From assembly GCF_042646385.1 (NCBI RefSeq), contig NZ_JBHRTO010000002.1:186001-250000 (forward strand): a DNA stretch of 64,000 bases, read 5' to 3'. Under the pieces are notes generated by a model, which saw only the letters and a list, made by a program, of their open reading frames with translations, had not been told where the DNA came from and made no database searches. The position numbers and the translations under genes are program-made. Of this stretch, positions 41,699 through 50,025 are shown piece by piece (within the stretch, counting starts at the first letter, position 1; the number at the start of each line of letters is the position of its first letter). Source of the DNA: Cypionkella sinensis (GTDB lineage Bacteria; Pseudomonadota; Alphaproteobacteria; Rhodobacterales; Rhodobacteraceae).

Positions 41699-41833
41699 TT
41701 CCCGTATCCATGGGCAGCTTTCACGCCACCTTTTTGACCATGCCCAAACAGGGGGCAGAATCCCGTTATCTCTGGCCTGTGAACCATATTAGCCGCTTCC
41801 CGACAAGAGTAAGCTGCGGCAAAACCGCGCCAC

Positions 41834-41847
41834 TTGATCAAGATCAA
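41834..41847. promoter_or_regulatory. FNR/FnrL-type binding site
   Basis: TTGATCAAGATCAA fits the FNR consensus TTGAT-N4-ATCAA perfectly. It lies between divergent ctaC (136 bp upstream of its ATG) and the alpha/beta hydrolase (74 bp upstream of its ATG), so an oxygen-responsive regulator could control either. A link to the oxidase operon is attractive because cytochrome oxidase supply usually follows oxygen level, but which gene is served is inference. Confidence 0.7.
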
Positions 41848-41920
41848 AGCAAAAATCCCACGGTTGCCACGCCACAGCCACGACCGCTCTGCCACACGCC
41901 ACAGGAAAGCCCGTTCTGCC

Positions 41921-42730
41921 ATGACCCTTGCCTTGCGCCTTCTCGCCATTGCGGCCAGCCTTTACCTGCTGATCGCGCTTGCGGTCTTTGTGCTGCAACG
42001 CCGCCTGCAATACTTTCCCGACACCCGCCACACCACCCCCGCCGAGGCCGGGTTGACCGGCGTGCAAGAGGTGCCACTGACCGCCGCAGATGGTATCAAG
42101 ACCGCGCTGTGGTATGCCCCCGCCGCGGCGGGTAAGCCAACAGTGCTGTATTTTCAAGGCAATGGCGGCGGGTTGGCACAGCGCGCCAACCGCTTGGCCT
42201 TCTATCAGTCGCAAGGCCTTGGGGCGGCGTTTCTGTCCTATCGCGGCTATAACGGCAGCACCGATCCGATCAGCGAAGCCGGTCTGATCGCCGATGCCAC
42301 CGCCGCCTATGACTGGCTTGCCGCCCACGGCATCCCGCCCAACCAGATCGCGGTGGTGGGCGAGTCGCTGGGCACCGGCGTCGCCGTGCAACTGGCAGCG
42401 CAGCGTCCTGTCGGCGCGGTGGCACTGGAAGCGCCCTATACCTCAACCGCCGATATCGCCGCGCAGATTTACTGGTGGTTGCCCGTGCGTCTGCTGATGA
42501 AGGATCAATTCCAGTCGATCCAACACATCGCCGCCATCAACGCGCCGCTGCTGATCCAGCACGGCACCGCCGATCAGGTGATACCCTTTGCATCGGGCGA
42601 ACAGCTTTTCGCCACCGCAGCCCAGCCGAAAACCCTGCTGCCGCTGCCCGGTCAAGGCCATGAGGCGCTATTTCAACCGTTGACCTGGGCCACCGAGGCC
42701 GCGTTCTTCACCGCCACGCTTGCGCCCTGA
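41921..42730 (+). CDS. Membrane-anchored alpha/beta hydrolase
   Basis: A 269-residue hydrolase. One N-terminal hydrophobic helix (about 5-25) anchors it; the rest is an alpha/beta-hydrolase fold resembling the BEM46/ABHD13-like group (RLQYFPDTRH, then VLYFQGNGGGLAQRANRLAFY). The nucleophile elbow is GESLG, the acid is in HGTADQVIP and the His in GQGHEALF. The Met at 41921 was chosen; an in-frame TTG start would lie within the FNR box. Substrate unknown. Confidence 0.85.
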   Translation: MTLALRLLAIAASLYLLIALAVFVLQRRLQYFPDTRHTTPAEAGLTGVQEVPLTAADGIKTALWYAPAAAGKPTVLYFQGNGGGLAQRANRLAFYQSQGLGAAFLSYRGYNGSTDPISEAGLIADATAAYDWLAAHGIPPNQIAVVGESLGTGVAVQLAAQRPVGAVALEAPYTSTADIAAQIYWWLPVRLLMKDQFQSIQHIAAINAPLLIQHGTADQVIPFASGEQLFATAAQPKTLLPLPGQGHEALFQPLTWATEAAFFTATLAP

Positions 42731-43093
42731 GCCGGATAATTCATGCCCTTGCGCGCAGATCCGGGCGGAAGCAGGAAACGCACCGCGTTTCCCCGCCCGC
42801 GTGTGCGGTTTCACCCTGTAAACAGTGCCACGATAAACCCGTTGAGGCCAGTGCCCGACCCGGCGGGCGAGAAGCGCCCGCCATTGGCGGGTCGGGCGCT
42901 GGCCGGGCCTTTGAGGCCCGGCGGTCTCAGCGGTCCTTGTCTCGCATGGCGAAGGCGATGGCCTTCGCCAGATTGCCCCAGACGAATGTCGATCCACCCC
43001 AAGCCATCACATCCCGGCAAGCTGGCCTTGCGATGCCCCCTGCCGCCACATAAGTTTGCCACAACCGGGCCAGTGTGGCCCCGAAAGGCCCCC
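42731..43093. other. Structured intergenic region upstream of tldD
   Basis: A 363-bp region without a gene. It holds three GC-rich inverted repeats in a row: 42847-42862 with 42888-42903 (16 bp, one G-U), 42902-42910 with 42914-42922 (9 bp, perfect, 3-nt loop) and 42947-42956 with 42961-42970 (10 bp, perfect, 4-nt loop). No T-runs follow. They may be dispersed palindromic elements or a structured leader of tldD. Confidence 0.5.
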
Positions 43094-44527
43094 ATGTCCG
43101 ATACCGCCACCGACGCCCCCTTCCGCCCGTTTGAGACCTATCTGGATGAGGCCACGGCGCTTGCCACTCTGCGCGCAGCCACCGCTGGCGCGGATGATGG
43201 TGAACTGTTCTTGGAACGCCGCCGGTCCGAAGCCATCGTGCTGGACGATGGCCGCATCAAGACCGCCAGCTATGATGCCTCCGAAGGCTTTGGCCTGCGC
43301 GCCGTGCGCGGTGAGGTGGCAGGCTACGCCCATGCGACCGAAATCAGCGAACACGCCCTGAAGCGCGCCGCCGAAACCGCCCGGCTTGCGGTGGGCGATG
43401 GCGGCGGCACGCTGGCCGATGCGCCAAAACGCAGCAATATCAAGCTTTACAGCGACGCCGACCCGATGGCCGACGCCACCTTCGCCGTCAAGATCGACCT
43501 GCTGAAAGAAATCGACGCCTATGCCCGCAGCCTTGATCCCCGCGTGGTGCAAGTCTCGGCCACCATCGCCGCGGGCCTGCAAGAGGTCGAAATCCTGCGC
43601 CCCGAGGGCCTGCGCTATAGCGATGTGCGCCCGATGGCACGCATGAACGTGTCGGTGATCATCGAAGACAAGGGCCGCCGCGAACAGGGCGGCACCGGCG
43701 GCGGTGGCCGCTATGGTCTGGCCAGCCTGATGCAGCCAAGCCATTGGCAACCCTTGCTGAAAGAGGCGCTGCGCATCGCGTTGGTCAATCTGGATGCCGT
43801 CGCCGCCCCGGCTGGCATGATGGATGTGGTGCTTGGCCCCGGCTGGCCCGGTATCTTGCTGCACGAAGCCATCGGCCACGGGCTGGAAGGTGACTTCAAC
43901 CGCAAGAAAACCAGCGCTTTCGCCGGCCTGATGGGCGAGATGATCGCAGCCCCCGGCGTCACCGTGCTGGATGACGGCACCATCCCGAACCGGCGTGGGT
44001 CCATCAGCGTCGATGACGAAGGCACCCCATCGCAGAAAAACACCCTGATCGAGGACGGCCGTCTGGTCGGCTACATGCAAGACCGCCAGAACGCCCGCCT
44101 GATGGGCGTGGCCGCCACCGGCAACGGGCGGCGCGAAAGCTATGCCCATATCCCGATGCCCCGGATGACCAACACCTATATGCTGTCGGGTAAGGACGAT
44201 CCGGCTGGCATCGTGGCCTCCCTGAAAGACGGCATCTACGCCGTGGGCTTTGGCGGCGGTCAGGTTGACATCACCAACGGCAAATTCGTGTTCTCCTGCA
44301 CCGAAGCCTACCGCGTGCGCAACGGCGTGATCGGCGAAGCCGTAAAAGGCGCGACCCTGATCGGCGACGGCGCCACCGCGCTGAAACACATCCGCGCCAT
44401 CGGCAACGACCTCGCCCTTGACCCCGGCATCGGCAACTGCGGCAAGGCCGGGCAATGGGTGCCGGTCGGCGTCGGCCAGCCCACCCTGCTGATCGGCGGG
44501 CTGACCGTGGGCGGCTCGCAAACCTGA
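43094..44527 (+). CDS. tldD: Metalloprotease TldD
   Basis: Zinc protease subunit that works with TldE/PmbA on unfolded or modified peptides such as antitoxins and microcin precursors. 477 residues. The catalytic HEAIGH motif is at about 257-262 and the family sequence DEGTPSQKNTLIEDGRLVGYMQDR follows. The C-terminal VGVGQPTLLIGGLTVGG is typical. The start at 43094 is the only one fitting the family length; longer frames run through hairpins. tldE is not in the window. Confidence 0.93.
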   Translation: MSDTATDAPFRPFETYLDEATALATLRAATAGADDGELFLERRRSEAIVLDDGRIKTASYDASEGFGLRAVRGEVAGYAHATEISEHALKRAAETARLAVGDGGGTLADAPKRSNIKLYSDADPMADATFAVKIDLLKEIDAYARSLDPRVVQVSATIAAGLQEVEILRPEGLRYSDVRPMARMNVSVIIEDKGRREQGGTGGGGRYGLASLMQPSHWQPLLKEALRIALVNLDAVAAPAGMMDVVLGPGWPGILLHEAIGHGLEGDFNRKKTSAFAGLMGEMIAAPGVTVLDDGTIPNRRGSISVDDEGTPSQKNTLIEDGRLVGYMQDRQNARLMGVAATGNGRRESYAHIPMPRMTNTYMLSGKDDPAGIVASLKDGIYAVGFGGGQVDITNGKFVFSCTEAYRVRNGVIGEAVKGATLIGDGATALKHIRAIGNDLALDPGIGNCGKAGQWVPVGVGQPTLLIGGLTVGGSQT

Positions 44528-44540
44528 GGCGGCTTTCAGA

Positions 44541-44561
44541 CCGATTTTTGGCGCAAAAATC
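44541..44561. terminator. Hairpin after tldD
   Basis: Perfect 9-bp stem CGATTTTTG / CAAAAATCG with GCG loop, 13 nt after the tldD stop. The stem itself has the T-stretch, and no T-run follows, so this is a weak terminator or 3'-stability element. Confidence 0.4.
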
Positions 44562-44621
44562 GTGGCCCCTGCCCCGGCGTTCCACACACGGGTGAGGTGC
44601 CCTACTGCGTAAGCGGCAGAA

Positions 44622-44640
44622 GCCTCCGGCGGGGATATTT
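44622..44640. repeat. Dispersed repeat GCCTCCGGCGGGGATATTT, copy 1
   Basis: 19-mer identical to 62567-62585; both are in regions downstream of genes, and the identity extends three bases to the left (GAA). This GC hairpin followed by ATATTT resembles intergenic elements seen often in Rhodobacteraceae. Its role is unknown. Confidence 0.55.
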
Positions 44641-44789
44641 ATGAACAGATGAAATGGCATGCAGCAGGGTTCGGCATCGGCCAAATTGCTTAAGCCACAA
44701 CATATGGTAGAAAAGGGGGCGAAAACCGCCCCCTGACCACAAGTCATTCCCAGATGGGAAAGCAATCGGCGCGCAACGGCTGCCGGGGC

Positions 44790-45914
44790 CTACAACACCG
44801 CGTCCAGCCCGCGCTGCAACCGCGCCACCGTTGCGGGCACGTCGGCCAGCTTGTCCAGCCCGAACAGGCCCAGACGGAAGGTGCGGAACTCGGCCCCCTC
44901 GCCCACCTGCAACGGCACGCCCGCGGCGATCTGCATTCCAAGCTCGCGGAACTTCGCACCGTTCTGCACCGCCGGATCTTCGGTAAAGCTGACCACCACC
45001 CCCGGCGCCTGAAACCCATCAGCCGCGACCGAGACCACGCCTTTTTCTGCCAAGGCCCCGCGCACCGCCGTGCCCAAGGCCCATTGCGCTTCCTTTGCCT
45101 TCGCGAAGCCCATCGCGCGGGTTTCCAGCATCGCATCGCGGAAGCCGACAATCGCATCGGTCGGCATCGTGGCATGATAGGCGTGGCCGCCCGCCTCATA
45201 GGCCGCCATGATGCTGCGCCACTTTTTCAGATCCAGCGCAAAGCTGTTGGAATTGGTCTCGGCCAGACGCGCCTCGGCCCGCGCGCTCATCACCACGATC
45301 CCCGCGGCGGGCGAGGCCGACCAGCCCTTTTGCGGCGCCGAGATCAACACATCCACCCCCAGCGCGGCCATATCGACCCAGACGCAGCCGCTGGCGATGC
45401 AATCCAGCACCATCAGCGCGCCAACCTCATGCGCCGCCGCTGCCATCTGCGCGATATAGTCATCCGGCAGGATGATCCCGCTCGAGGTTTCGACATGCGG
45501 CGCGAACACCGCATCGGGCTTCACCTCGCGGATTTTGGCACAAACCTCCGCGACCGGAGGCGGCGCAAACGCTGCCTGCGCGCCATTGCCCGAGGGCCGC
45601 GCCATGACCACCGTCGTTGCGCTGGCAAAGCCGCCAGCCTCAAAAATCTGGCTCCAACGATAGGAAAACCAGCCATTGCGCACGATCAGCGCCGAGCCTT
45701 GGCCGAACTGCCGCGCCACCGCTTCCATCGCATAAGTGCCACCCCCCGGCACAAGCGCCACGGCATGGCCGTTGTAAACCTCGCGCAGCAGGGTCGAGAC
45801 ATCGCGCATCACGCCCTGAAACTTGGCCGACATGTGGTTCAACGAGCGGTCGGTGAACACCACCGAGAATTCTTCCAACCCATCGGGATCGACATCAGCA
45901 TGTGGCAGGTTCAT
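44790..45914 (-). CDS. Class V aminotransferase (alanine-glyoxylate/serine-pyruvate type)
   Basis: A 374-residue PLP enzyme. The PLP-binding Lys is in SAPQKGWSASP (about residue 195), and the preceding VLDCIASGCVWVDM provides the Asp that holds the PLP ring. The N-terminal LVPGGGTYAMEAVARQF is typical of the class V group. Met at 45914 (GGAG upstream) was chosen over a Met six codons earlier. It follows two Lrp-type regulators on the same strand, which suggests it may be their target. The amino donor is not certain. Confidence 0.85.
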   Translation of the reverse strand: MNLPHADVDPDGLEEFSVVFTDRSLNHMSAKFQGVMRDVSTLLREVYNGHAVALVPGGGTYAMEAVARQFGQGSALIVRNGWFSYRWSQIFEAGGFASATTVVMARPSGNGAQAAFAPPPVAEVCAKIREVKPDAVFAPHVETSSGIILPDDYIAQMAAAAHEVGALMVLDCIASGCVWVDMAALGVDVLISAPQKGWSASPAAGIVVMSARAEARLAETNSNSFALDLKKWRSIMAAYEAGGHAYHATMPTDAIVGFRDAMLETRAMGFAKAKEAQWALGTAVRGALAEKGVVSVAADGFQAPGVVVSFTEDPAVQNGAKFRELGMQIAAGVPLQVGEGAEFRTFRLGLFGLDKLADVPATVARLQRGLDAVL

Positions 45915-46034
45915 CGCGGCTCTCCGTTGCAACTCTCTGTCATTAATCTAACCGGATTTGGCGCGCGCGCCTTGCGAAAACCGACAAGGAGACCATGGTT
46001 TTCGCAGAAAGCACTGTTCCCCAATTCCTGAAAA

Positions 46035-46490
46035 TCACCCCAGCGGCCCAGGCCTGCGTTCTTCGGTCAGCAGCACATTGGCCTCGACCTGCCCCACCCC
46101 CGGCAACGTCATGATGCGGCGGCGCAGCACCCTCTCAAAATCGGCAATGTCACGCGCGACCACCCGCAAGCGGTAATCGAACAGGCCCAGCACATGCTGC
46201 ACCACCTGCACCTCAGGAATAGCCATCACCGCGCGCTCAAAATCTTCCAGCGAGACCCGGCCCTTGGTGGCCAGCTTCACGCCCAGAAACACCGTCACGC
46301 CAAAGCCCAAAGCACTGCGATCCACATCCAGCCTGCGCCCGGCGATCACGCCCGCATCCTCGAGCCGCTTGATCCGCCGCCATGCCGCAGGCTGGCTCAG
46401 CCCGAACCGCCGCCCCAATTCCCCCGCCGAAAGCCCACCATCCAGCACCAAAGCCCGCAGCAAGCCACGATCGACATCATCCAGATCCAT
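46035..46490 (-). CDS. Lrp/AsnC family transcriptional regulator
   Basis: A 151-residue regulator. The N-terminal helix-turn-helix (about 3-60: LDDVDRGLLRALVLDGGLSA, then LSQPAAWRRIKRLEDAGVI) and the C-terminal RAM ligand-binding domain (LGLFDYRLRVVARDIADFE) are clear. These proteins form octamers that respond to amino acids. Its ATG shares a base with the upstream stop (TGATG), so it is translated together with the second Lrp gene. Confidence 0.9.
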   Translation of the reverse strand: MDLDDVDRGLLRALVLDGGLSAGELGRRFGLSQPAAWRRIKRLEDAGVIAGRRLDVDRSALGFGVTVFLGVKLATKGRVSLEDFERAVMAIPEVQVVQHVLGLFDYRLRVVARDIADFERVLRRRIMTLPGVGQVEANVLLTEERRPGPLG

Positions 46491-46945
46491 CACAGCGGCA
46501 ACCCTTCGCTTTCCTTGATCGTCGCGATCAGCATCAGCGCCTCAATGTCGGCAATATGCGGCAAAACCAGAATCCGCCGCCGATACACCTCTTGATAATG
46601 CGCCATATCCCGCGCGATCACGTTCAGCCGGACATCGACCCGGCCAAGGAATGTCTCAATCCCGATCACCTCGGGCACCTCGCGCGCCGCCGCCAGAAAC
46701 TCGTCGAAGGCGCGGGGGTTGGTCTTGTCCAGCGTGAACCGCAGCGAGACTTCCACCGCATAGCCCAAGGCCCGCCAGTCGATCACCGCCGCCTCGGCGC
46801 GGATGACGCCTGCCGCGCGCAACCGCTCTAACCGCCGCCAACAGGTGGCTGTGGTCACGCCCGCGCGCTCGGCCAGTGCCGCCGTGGCCAGCGCCGGATC
46901 AGCCAGCAAATGCCGCAACAGGCGACGGTCGGTATCGTCCAGCAT
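46490..46945 (-). CDS. Lrp/AsnC family transcriptional regulator
   Basis: A 151-residue paralogue of the next gene. Helix-turn-helix MLDDTDRRLLRHLLADPALA, then VTTATCWRRLERLRAAGVI; RAM domain with FLGRVDVRLNVIARDMAHY. Only about a third of the positions match the neighbour by eye, so the duplication is old and the effectors may differ. The two proteins could form mixed complexes. Confidence 0.9.
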   Translation of the reverse strand: MLDDTDRRLLRHLLADPALATAALAERAGVTTATCWRRLERLRAAGVIRAEAAVIDWRALGYAVEVSLRFTLDKTNPRAFDEFLAAAREVPEVIGIETFLGRVDVRLNVIARDMAHYQEVYRRRILVLPHIADIEALMLIATIKESEGLPL

Positions 46946-47172
46946 GAATTTTCCAAAATCCGATCAAAGCGCGCATGACTCATCGCAACTTTTGCCGGCT
47001 TCGTCAAAGGCGGATGCTCCGCCACCGCCGCGCTGTTCGGACAAACTATGGCACACCGGCCACAGTTTGGGCCAAATTGCCCGGATATGAACAAAATCAG
47101 TCCCTTGCAGCCCAGATTACGCTAGCCTCAGGGGCAGAAACACAACGGCACAAGCCGGAATACCCGCGCAGA

Positions 47173-48318
47173 ATGGCAGAACAGACGATTCATATCTTCG
47201 CCAAAAGCGGCGTGACCATCACGCGCGCGAATGGCGCACCACCATTTCAGGCGGATGTCATCGGCAATGCGCTGAATGGCGATGCGTTCAGTTGGGAAAA
47301 TCCGTCTAACCTGTCGCTGACCTTCGGCACGCCCAGCACGGCCATCACGTTTGACGACGCCGACGGTGTGCTGACCGATGATCCGTTCTCGGGCTCGAAC
47401 GTCATCGACCAACGCCTGACCCAACCCGTCACAGTCAACGGCGTGACCTACACGCCCTCGGCCGAGACGGTGCGCTGGAAAAATCCCAGCCCGGTCAATG
47501 TTGAAAACGAATACGAAGTCACCCTCTACGATGCCGCAGGCACCGCTTACCGCATGGTCGGCGTTTCCATCACCCAAGGCTACACCACCACCGTTGTGGG
47601 TGTGATGTTTGATGGCCCCACCCCACCCCCCGGCACCACGCTTTACTATAAACAGGGCATCTCAAGCTATTCAGGCACCGGGCAAAGCGTGGTGATCCCG
47701 CCTGCCGTCACCTGCTTTCTCGCCGGCACCCTGATTGAAACCCCCACCGGCCCACGCGCCATTGAACATCTGAACATCGGTGACGCCGTGATCACGCCAG
47801 AGGGCAGCGCCCCCGTGCGCTGGATCGGGCACAGCCGGGTCGATGGCCGCGAAGCCCTTGCCCCCATTCGCATCGCGACGGGCGCACTTGGCAACAGCCG
47901 CCCGCTTTACGTCTCACCCAATCACCGCATCTTGCTGCGCACGGCCAAGGCAGAACTATATTTCGGCAGCTCTGACATTCTGGTTGCCGCAAAATTCCTG
48001 ATCAACGGCACCACGATCCGCCCACAGCCGATGCGCTACGCCGCCTATATGCATCTGCTGCTGGACAAGCATCAGATGGTGTTTTCCGAAGGCATTGCCA
48101 CCGAAAGCCTGTTCACCGGCGCCAATGCCATGCAAGCGCTTGATACCGCCGCACAGGCAGAGCTTCAGGCGATTTTCCCGAAACTCGCGCTGACCCAGCA
48201 AAGATTGCGCCACCGCAGTCTGACCCGCACCGAAGCACAGGTGCTGCTGCCGCTGCGTAACGGACGCGATACGCTGCGTTGGACCGAAAGCCGCAACAGC
48301 CATCGCCGCGCCGCCTAG
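47173..48318 (+). CDS. Hint-domain (hedgehog/intein-type) protein
   Basis: A 381-residue protein. Residues about 1-175 form an unrecognised beta-rich domain. From about 180 it enters a Hint_2 domain: the catalytic Cys in VTCFLAGTLIETPTGPRAIE, then LNIGDAVITPEGSAPVRWIG, and further on YVSPNHRILLRTAKAELYFG. Such domains can self-splice or cleave; in Rhodobacteraceae many are C-terminal modules of secreted proteins. The start at 47173 lacks a clear signal peptide, so export is uncertain. There is no adjacent secretion gene. Confidence 0.82.
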   Translation: MAEQTIHIFAKSGVTITRANGAPPFQADVIGNALNGDAFSWENPSNLSLTFGTPSTAITFDDADGVLTDDPFSGSNVIDQRLTQPVTVNGVTYTPSAETVRWKNPSPVNVENEYEVTLYDAAGTAYRMVGVSITQGYTTTVVGVMFDGPTPPPGTTLYYKQGISSYSGTGQSVVIPPAVTCFLAGTLIETPTGPRAIEHLNIGDAVITPEGSAPVRWIGHSRVDGREALAPIRIATGALGNSRPLYVSPNHRILLRTAKAELYFGSSDILVAAKFLINGTTIRPQPMRYAAYMHLLLDKHQMVFSEGIATESLFTGANAMQALDTAAQAELQAIFPKLALTQQRLRHRSLTRTEAQVLLPLRNGRDTLRWTESRNSHRRAA

Positions 48319-48454
48319 TCCCGCGCATGAAACATTCAGAATCCAGTGATCTGCGCATGATGTTTTCACCATTCCCGCAATACTGGAAAAATTTGCACTG
48401 ATCGGTTTCACAAACCGCCTATATTGCGCCCATCAACCATGAAGGAGCGCCCAA

Positions 48455-49477
48455 ATGCGCGTTTATTACGACCGCGACTGCGATGTGAACATCATCAAAG
48501 ACAAGAAAGTCGCCATTTTGGGCTACGGCAGCCAAGGCCACGCCCATGCGCTGAACCTGCGCGATTCGGGCGCAAAGAACCTTGTCGTGGCGCTGCGCGA
48601 AGGCTCGCCTTCCGCCAAGAAAGCCGAAGCCGAGGGCCTGAAGGTCATGGGCATCGCCGAAGCCGCCGCTTGGGCCGATCTGATCATGTTCACCATGCCC
48701 GACGAGTTGCAGGCCGAAACCTACAAGAAATACGTTCACGACAACATCCGTGAAGGCACTGCTCTGGCATTCGCCCACGGTCTGAACATCCATTTCGGCC
48801 TGATCGAGCCGAAAAAGGGCGTGGACATCATCATGATGGCGCCGAAAGGCCCGGGCCACACCGTGCGCGGCGAATACACCAAAGGCGGCGGCGTGCCGTG
48901 CCTCGTGGCTGTGCATAACGACGCAACCGGCAAGGCGATGGAAATCGGCCTGTCCTATTGCTCGGGCATCGGTGGCGGTCGCTCGGGTATCATTGAAACC
49001 AACTTCCGTCAGGAATGCGAAACCGACCTGTTCGGCGAACAAGCCGTTCTCTGCGGCGGTCTGGTTGAGTTGATCCGTATGGGCTTTGAAACCCTAGTCG
49101 AAGCTGGCTACGAGCCGGAAATGGCCTATTTCGAATGCCTGCACGAAGTGAAACTGATCGTCGATCTGATCTATGAAGGCGGCATCGCCAACATGAACTA
49201 TTCGATCAGCAACACCGCAGAATACGGCGAGTACGTCTCGGGCCCGCGGATTCTGCCCTACGCAGAAACCAAAGCCCGCATGAAAGCCGTGCTGACCGAC
49301 ATCCAAACCGGCAAATTCGTGCGTGATTTCATGCAGGAAAACGCTGTTGGCCAGCCGTCGTTCAAAGCAACCCGTCGTATCAACGACGAACACCAGATCG
49401 AAAAAGTCGGTGAAAAACTGCGCGCGATGATGCCGTGGATTTCCAAAGGCAAAATGGTGGACCGTTCGCGCAACTAA
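48455..49477 (+). CDS. ilvC: Ketol-acid reductoisomerase
   Basis: Branched-chain amino acid synthesis, acetolactate or acetohydroxybutyrate to the dihydroxy-acids with NADPH and Mg2+. 340 residues, the short class I form. NADPH-binding GYGSQGHAHALNLRDSG (about 25-41), MMAPKGPGHTVR and the metal-binding Glu/Asp in FGEQAVLCGG are visible. AAGGAG lies upstream of the ATG. Confidence 0.97.
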   Translation: MRVYYDRDCDVNIIKDKKVAILGYGSQGHAHALNLRDSGAKNLVVALREGSPSAKKAEAEGLKVMGIAEAAAWADLIMFTMPDELQAETYKKYVHDNIREGTALAFAHGLNIHFGLIEPKKGVDIIMMAPKGPGHTVRGEYTKGGGVPCLVAVHNDATGKAMEIGLSYCSGIGGGRSGIIETNFRQECETDLFGEQAVLCGGLVELIRMGFETLVEAGYEPEMAYFECLHEVKLIVDLIYEGGIANMNYSISNTAEYGEYVSGPRILPYAETKARMKAVLTDIQTGKFVRDFMQENAVGQPSFKATRRINDEHQIEKVGEKLRAMMPWISKGKMVDRSRN

Positions 49478-49501
49478 GCGGACAGGTCTGGTCTAAAATT
49501 C

Positions 49502-49537
49502 GGGGCTGGTGGCTATTGCCGCCAGCCCCAATCTTTT
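49502..49537 (+). terminator. Rho-independent terminator of ilvC
   Basis: Stem GGGGCTGG / CCAGCCCC (49502-49509 and 49522-49529), 12-nt loop with possible extra pairing, then AATCTTTT. It begins 25 nt after the ilvC stop. Confidence 0.75.
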
Positions 49538-49562
49538 GGATAAGCTTTCTGTCGGGCTGATC

Positions 49563-49784
49563 TTACTCCAGCACCGGCTCTACATTCGGGTTGCGGTTCA
49601 CGCGCTGATCCAGCGGCAAAAGAAATGCCACGCCGCCTTGCGGGCCATCCTTGGCCAAGGTCGATTTAGGGGCAAAGGGGTCATGCTTGCGTTCTTCCGT
49701 CCGCTCTTTGCTGATCAAGGCAAAGATGCAAACGGCCCCAAGCGTGCAAAGCGCCAGCATTGGAACGATCCATGCAGTATCCAT
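49563..49784 (-). CDS. Small single-pass membrane protein, hypothetical
   Basis: A 73-residue protein with one N-terminal hydrophobic helix (about 4-24) followed by a charged tail. The ATG is preceded by GAGGA, and there is no overlapping better frame. No family recognised. The gene lies between ilvC and glmM, convergent with ilvC. Confidence 0.55.
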   Translation of the reverse strand: MDTAWIVPMLALCTLGAVCIFALISKERTEERKHDPFAPKSTLAKDGPQGGVAFLLPLDQRVNRNPNVEPVLE

Positions 49785-49999
49785 CGGGTATTCCTCTCAT
49801 GCTATCAGACTGCATAACCAACAGGCTGATCGCATTATGGTTCCCGAACGGGCATTGTGATGCCTAGCGGCCTCGCCTTTCTTATGATCGCAAATACGCG
49901 CTCATGAGTGCGGCCAATGGCTGGCCCTGTGTTGTTGACGCGATCAAAGATTAACAAATCCTAAAGTCGTCAGCACAAGCCCTTGATTTCGTTCACACC

Positions 50000-50024
50000 G
50001 AAAACGGTCCCAACTCGGGACCGT
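50000..50024 (-). terminator. Terminator of the glmM operon
   Basis: Perfect 8-bp stem ACGGTCCC / GGGACCGT (50004-50011 and 50017-50024); on the minus strand a T-run follows (AAAA at 50001-50004). It abuts the glmM stop. The core is the same 17-bp hairpin as the terminator at 62461. Confidence 0.85.
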
Positions 50025-50025
50025 C

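Noticed and set aside
43007..44587. A 526-codon minus-strand frame over tldD
   Set aside because: Antisense shadow; tldD on the plus strand has catalytic motifs.
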